Source: JAFGBZ01 sp043817715 (GTDB lineage Archaea; Iainarchaeota; Iainarchaeia; Iainarchaeales; JAFGBZ01). Taken from it: a DNA stretch of 14,931 bases. The notes under the pieces were generated by a model that worked only from the letters and a program-made list of their open reading frames with translations, was not told where the DNA came from and ran no database searches. Shown piece by piece: positions 11,523 through 14,931 of this stretch. Within the stretch, counting starts at the first letter, position 1, and every line of letters starts with the position of its first letter. A program made the position numbers and the translations under genes. The stretch lies in NCBI GenBank assembly GCA_043817715.1, contig JBDRGO010000001.1:1-14931 (forward strand), given 5' to 3'.

Positions 11523-12431
11523 CTATGTCTTTCCCTTAAACCATTCACTTAAGTAAATCCTGTTGGTGTAGCCGTCTTGTGCAATTGTCAGGAATTGTTT
11601 TTGTTCTAATGATTTAAGGGTCCTGGATAAAGTGGCTTTAGGTAAAGCAGTTTTCTGCATTAATTTTTTTTGCGTCAACCCGTCTTCTTCTAAAACCATG
11701 TTAATTATTTGTTTTTCTTTTTCAGGCAGGGTTTTCATTAATTCCTGCTGTTCATTTGATGCAGTGTTTTGGCTTGCACTTGATGAAGTTAAAGGAGAAG
11801 GTATTAATTTTTTTCTTTTAAAATAAATCAATACAGTAATTGAAACAATAATTATTAATGCAATTAATGGAATTAATAAATCATTTTCTTTTTGTTTAGG
11901 CATTTCAAAAGAATATTGCGTTGAAGCAGTTCCTGTGCCTTCAATTAAATTTCTTTTCTGCCATGAAACAATCATATTTGTTCCATTAAAATAAACTGAT
12001 GCAAGAGGTAAGAAATTAGTTATTTTGCTTTCTTCAGGAAAAATTAATTTAATTTCTTCAGTATTTGAGGCATAAGGAATATTTATTGCCCAGTTTTTTC
12101 CTGTTTTATTTGTTAATGAATCACTTGAATAATTTATTTGAATTGAATTAATTTCATTTAAGTTGGTTAAGGAAAGTGTTTTATTATTTAATTCATATTT
12201 GCATTCGGCTGGTGTTAAATCCTGAAAGCAGGAAACGCTTAATTCTGTTGGAACAGCAAGCAATTCAATTGTTGTTTGTGTTTCTTCTGTTAATTCAATT
12301 GAATGCATTATTTTTGTTAATCCATTTGATTCAATTTGAATTTCAGTGCTTTCAGTTAATGCAAATGAATTTTGAATAAATAAAAGAAGAATTAATGCTG
12401 TAAAAATTTTGTGTAATTTCATGGGTTTCAT
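11523..12431 (-). CDS. Membrane-anchored winged-helix transcription regulator
   Basis: From the ATG at 12431 the protein has 302 residues. A signal peptide (about 1-24, IFTALILLLFIQNSFA) leads to an extracytoplasmic beta-rich domain (about 25-180) with two Cys (68 and 77) and several sequons. One membrane helix follows at about 184-203, then a basic stop (YFKRKK), a Ser-rich linker, and a cytoplasmic winged helix at about 234-302, which reads KQIINMVLEEDGLTQKKLMQ, then KATLSRTLKSLEQKQFLTI. This layout is typical of archaeal one-component regulators that sense outside the cell. The frame is open further upstream to 12572, overlapping the flavoprotein gene, but that extension would put 47 Lys-rich residues before the signal peptide, so I start at 12431 (12422 is also possible). 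Targets are unknown. Confidence 0.82.
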   Translation of the reverse strand: MKPMKLHKIFTALILLLFIQNSFALTESTEIQIESNGLTKIMHSIELTEETQTTIELLAVPTELSVSCFQDLTPAECKYELNNKTLSLTNLNEINSIQINYSSDSLTNKTGKNWAINIPYASNTEEIKLIFPEESKITNFLPLASVYFNGTNMIVSWQKRNLIEGTGTASTQYSFEMPKQKENDLLIPLIALIIIVSITVLIYFKRKKLIPSPLTSSSASQNTASNEQQELMKTLPEKEKQIINMVLEEDGLTQKKLMQKTALPKATLSRTLKSLEQKQFLTIAQDGYTNRIYLSEWFKGKT

Positions 12432-12529
12432 TAATTTATTGTTTATTCCTTTTTTTATGTTTTTGCTTTTTTGTTTTGGCTTAATTTTAATTGTTTTTGC
12501 TTTTTTTTGCATTGTTTCCGTAATTTTTT

Positions 12530-13678
12530 TTAACTCATTAAGAACTTCAGCCCTGTTCCGAACATTCCCCACATTTTTGGCTTTAATGCAAGCTTGGAAA
12601 TGAATTGTGCTGGTTTATCCATGTGGCCTTCTTCATTTAAGAATTCTTCTATTCCTGCGTTCTTTAATTTAATGAATAATTTGTCTGTTTGTGCTTCATT
12701 TAATGAATTCAAATAATTCCTTATTTTCCAGTGCATTCTTAGTTCTTTTTTTATTGGTTCAATTTCTTTATTGTAATTTTCCAGTGGTTTTTTGTGCTTG
12801 AAGTGATTGTCAATTGTTTTTGCGCATGCTTTTGCCGCTTCAAGCCCAAGCATTATTCCTCCTCCTGAAGTGCTTTTGGTTTGGAATGCTGCATCTCCGA
12901 CCAATAAAATATTTTCTTTCACTGCTTTTTCCAGTGGAGGCCCGACTGGAATAAGTGAGCTTATTCTTGAATTGAATGTTTCTTCTGCAAAATTTTTTTC
13001 TTTTGCAAATAAATCAAAATTTTCCTTTATTTTTTCCCCTAAATTTGTCCCTAATCCGATTCTTGAAACTGATTTGTTTTCAGGGGAATTCCATGCAAAA
13101 AATCCTTTGGCGTAATTTCCTAAATAAACATTCACTTTTTTTTCATTAAAATTTCCCTGCCCTCTTACCTGGTATGCATGAATGAAGGAATTCTGTTTTG
13201 GTTTTCCTCCGAATTTCATTTCGCGTGTTTTTGATAATGCTCCGTCTGCCCCTACAATTACCTGTGCTTTAATGAGTTCGCCTCTTTCTTTTGCCTGAAA
13301 AAAAACAGAATTGTTATTGATATTTATCATTCTTGAATTGTTTTTGATTTCAACTCCTGCTGCATGCGCTTCTTTTGCAAGTTTTTTGTCAAAATCTGCC
13401 CTGTCAATTAAGTAAGCAACTGGGGTTTCACGCTGGACTGAAAGCATATAATTGCCTGGCGAATAAATGTCTGCTCCGTAAATTGTGTTTACAAGGCATT
13501 CGCTTAAATCAAGCCCTAATTCTTTTACTCCTGAAGCGCTGATTAATCCAGTGCATTCTGTTGGCTCGCCTATTTTTGTATGCTCTTCCAGTACAACGCA
13601 TTCCCAGCCCTGTTCAGCCAGTAATTTTGCTGTCGTTAATCCTGTCGGCCCTCCGCCGATAATGCAGACATTATACAT
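12530..13678 (-). CDS. Geranylgeranyl reductase family flavoprotein
   Basis: This 382-residue FAD-dependent protein matches the geranylgeranyl reductase family, which in archaea saturates the isoprenoid chains of membrane lipids and sometimes of polyprenyl carriers. The nucleotide-binding motif GGGPTG lies at 8-13. CTGLIS follows at 42-47, the Cys/Gly motif seen in archaeal members near the flavin. DRADFDKKLAKEA at 92-104, VGADGALSKTRE at 142-153, and ENILLVGDAAFQTKSTSGGG at 255-274 are the FAD/NAD signatures. The C-terminal helical region is complete, so the enzyme should be active. The gene lies 49 bases downstream of the Ig-like surface gene on the same strand. Whether the substrate is a lipid precursor or a polyprenyl phosphate cannot be told; the cis-prenyltransferase is about 8.5 kb away. 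Confidence 0.92.
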   Translation of the reverse strand: MYNVCIIGGGPTGLTTAKLLAEQGWECVVLEEHTKIGEPTECTGLISASGVKELGLDLSECLVNTIYGADIYSPGNYMLSVQRETPVAYLIDRADFDKKLAKEAHAAGVEIKNNSRMININNNSVFFQAKERGELIKAQVIVGADGALSKTREMKFGGKPKQNSFIHAYQVRGQGNFNEKKVNVYLGNYAKGFFAWNSPENKSVSRIGLGTNLGEKIKENFDLFAKEKNFAEETFNSRISSLIPVGPPLEKAVKENILLVGDAAFQTKSTSGGGIMLGLEAAKACAKTIDNHFKHKKPLENYNKEIEPIKKELRMHWKIRNYLNSLNEAQTDKLFIKLKNAGIEEFLNEEGHMDKPAQFISKLALKPKMWGMFGTGLKFLMS

Positions 13679-13727
13679 TTATTTTCCCTGAAATAAGAAA
13701 AGAAAAAGAAATTAAAAAGGAAAGCGT

Positions 13728-14931
13728 TTACTTTCCTTTGTATGAAAATTTTGGTTTGCGTTCTTGTGGCTCTTCGCTTTTAAATAATCCTTTGATTGAA
13801 TCCATGAATCCTGGCTCTGTTTTTGCCCCTGCATAAACTGAGTGAAGACTGCCTGATTCAGGTTTTCCTTCTGATTTCCATCCAGTGTTTCCGCCTTTCT
13901 TTTTGTATCGGTGAATTGCATATCCTCCTGTTCCCAGAATTCCTGCTATGAAAAGAACCAGTAAAATTATTATTGCTGCAATTATTGCGATTAATCCGAT
14001 ATCTGTCGAGCCTTTTGAAAATAACTGGCTTGTATTAGTGCCTGAATTCACAATCATCGGTGGGGCAATGAATTCAGTTAATGCCTTGCTTGCTAATGCA
14101 TCGGCTTCTTCTTTGCTTAATCCATTTGCTATTGTGTAAGTGAATGTTTTTGTTTCATATGGCTCAATATTTGAAAAGCTGAATTCAATTACCGGGTCTG
14201 CCTGGATTACTGTGAATGAATAATTTGATTCAATTAATGATGCATTTTCTGACAGTGTTTTTGGAATTAATTCAATTACTTTTAAGTGCTTGGTTTGGTC
14301 GGTGTTGGTAAAGCTTATTTCAATCAGCACTTCGTAATTGCTTCCGACTTTAACTAATTTGATTGTCCTGCTTGCATTCAGTTCATTGATTAATTCTGCT
14401 GCCTGTGAAGCAATTGATTCATTTACTCCTGCGTTCAAAAGCATTTGCTTTACTTCTGTTTCAGAATAAATCCATTCATTGGAAACTGCTTGTGCTGCTT
14501 CCCCGATTGTTATGGTTATTGTTTTTTCTGTTTCGTTTTCCGCATTGTCTCTTGCTGTTGCTTTTAATTCAATTTCTCCTGTTGTTTCCGGTGTCCATAA
14601 ATAACTGAATTCATCATTGCTTTCAGTTGAATCATTTCCCAGTTCAGTCCAGGAAGTTCCGTTTTTCACATAGAATATGACTTTTTTTATTCCTGCTGTT
14701 TCATCTGTTGCTTCAGCTTTTAATTCAATTTCTTCCCCGTCTTCAAATGAATCATTGTTTACCGGATTAATCCATATAAGTTCTGGTTTGGTTGAATCAA
14801 CTGTTATTGTTTGCATTGCTTCGCAGTCTTCTCCGTTTTCATCGATTCCTGTTATGAGTATTTCATATTCGCCGTCGGAATCAAAGTTATATTCTTTGCT
14901 CATTGAAGTTTTATTGTTTTGGTTTAAAAGA
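13728..14931 (-). CDS. Partial Ig-like surface protein with C-terminal membrane anchor
   Basis: The frame is open through the right edge, so the start lies outside the window; the ATG at 14903 is internal, because the preceding codons continue the same Ig-like repeat (LLNQNNKTS). Counting from that ATG, residues 1-38 end one Ig-like domain (DGEYEILITGIDENGEDCEA). Residues 39-132 form a complete one: KPELIWINPVNNDSFEDGEE, then GIKKVIFYVKNG, then ELKATARDNAENETEKTITI. Residues 140-285 are a mixed helix/strand region rich in sequons. A membrane helix at about 302-327 is followed by a basic, Gly/Ser-rich cytoplasmic tail of about 64 residues. The arrangement is that of a large cell-surface adhesin-like or S-layer-associated protein; the ligand is unknown. 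Confidence 0.85.
   Translation of the reverse strand, partial: LLNQNNKTSMSKEYNFDSDGEYEILITGIDENGEDCEAMQTITVDSTKPELIWINPVNNDSFEDGEEIELKAEATDETAGIKKVIFYVKNGTSWTELGNDSTESNDEFSYLWTPETTGEIELKATARDNAENETEKTITITIGEAAQAVSNEWIYSETEVKQMLLNAGVNESIASQAAELINELNASRTIKLVKVGSNYEVLIEISFTNTDQTKHLKVIELIPKTLSENASLIESNYSFTVIQADPVIEFSFSNIEPYETKTFTYTIANGLSKEEADALASKALTEFIAPPMIVNSGTNTSQLFSKGSTDIGLIAIIAAIIILLVLFIAGILGTGGYAIHRYKKKGGNTGWKSEGKPESGSLHSVYAGAKTEPGFMDSIKGLFKSEEPQERKPKFSYKGK

Noticed and set aside
12432..12572. N-terminal extension of the winged-helix regulator
   Set aside because: It would place a 47-residue Lys-rich segment before the signal peptide and overlap the flavoprotein gene; the ATG at 12431 gives a normal signal peptide.
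12807..13115. Plus-strand open frame of 102 codons
   Set aside because: It is antisense to the flavoprotein gene, which carries all the family motifs in the other strand.
13719..13736. GGAAAG/CTTTCC inverted repeat at the end of the Ig-like gene as a terminator
   Set aside because: The stem has only six pairs, overlaps the stop codon, and is not followed by a T run on the minus strand; co-transcription with the flavoprotein gene is more likely.
13728..14903. Reading the ATG at 14903 as the true start of the Ig-like protein
   Set aside because: The frame stays open to the window edge, the ATG sits inside an Ig-like repeat, and there is no signal peptide, which a surface protein needs.

Overview
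The window looks like a piece of an archaeal chromosome with low GC content, perhaps from a DPANN-type or similarly streamlined lineage; the lineage is an inference. The archaeal signs are TATA boxes about 25 to 35 bases upstream of starts with little or no leader, a tRNA-Gln with the A1-U72 pair typical of archaea and no encoded CCA, a PilT/FlaI-type ATPase, a geranylgeranyl-reductase-family protein, a membrane-anchored winged-helix regulator, and secreted proteins with many N-glycosylation sequons. Several genes appear to start with TTG.

Left part (1-4079): a partial gene runs off the left edge. Next comes a secretion-type ATPase that stops shortly after its Walker A motif and is probably a broken gene. 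A MazE/MazF-type toxin-antitoxin pair follows, with three copies of AGTATGTA at 10-base spacing across its predicted transcription start. Then come a small zinc-finger gene with an apparent frameshift, a DUF192 protein, a small helical protein, and a cis-prenyltransferase (uppS type), which is divergent from the small helical gene.

Middle part (4080-5540): a complete tRNA-Gln(TTG) lies among tRNA-like fragments. A hairpin that copies its 5' end sits just upstream. Two nearly identical 25-base copies of a tRNA 3' end lie at 4371 and 5455. These two copies bracket a second toxin-antitoxin pair (DUF3368 PIN-type toxin, then RHH/UPF0175-type antitoxin) together with a split inverted repeat. This is the most unusual part of the window and may be the scar of repeated integration at a tRNA gene. 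No integrase is present.

Right part (5540-14931): a membrane protein with a duplicated PNCWPV segment runs tail-to-tail into a TspO-family gene with a 57-base overlap. A 23-base tandem repeat follows and covers the last codons of a tRNA-dihydrouridine synthase gene, which overlaps a small two-helix membrane protein gene. Beyond a strong hairpin terminator is a secreted S/T-rich protein with the best Shine-Dalgarno sequence of the window, a clear TATA box, and helically phased GGAAT repeats upstream. The rest, all on the minus strand, is a possible TraB/ChaN-like protein, an unrecognised protein with a probable frameshift near its C-terminus, a membrane-anchored winged-helix regulator, a geranylgeranyl-reductase-family flavoprotein, and a membrane-anchored Ig-like surface protein whose start lies beyond the right edge.

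Two themes recur. One is cell-surface and isoprenoid functions (uppS, GGR, TspO, two surface proteins and a transmembrane regulator). The other is mobility and stability elements (two toxin-antitoxin systems, tRNA fragments and a truncated ATPase). All domain assignments come from reading motifs by eye.
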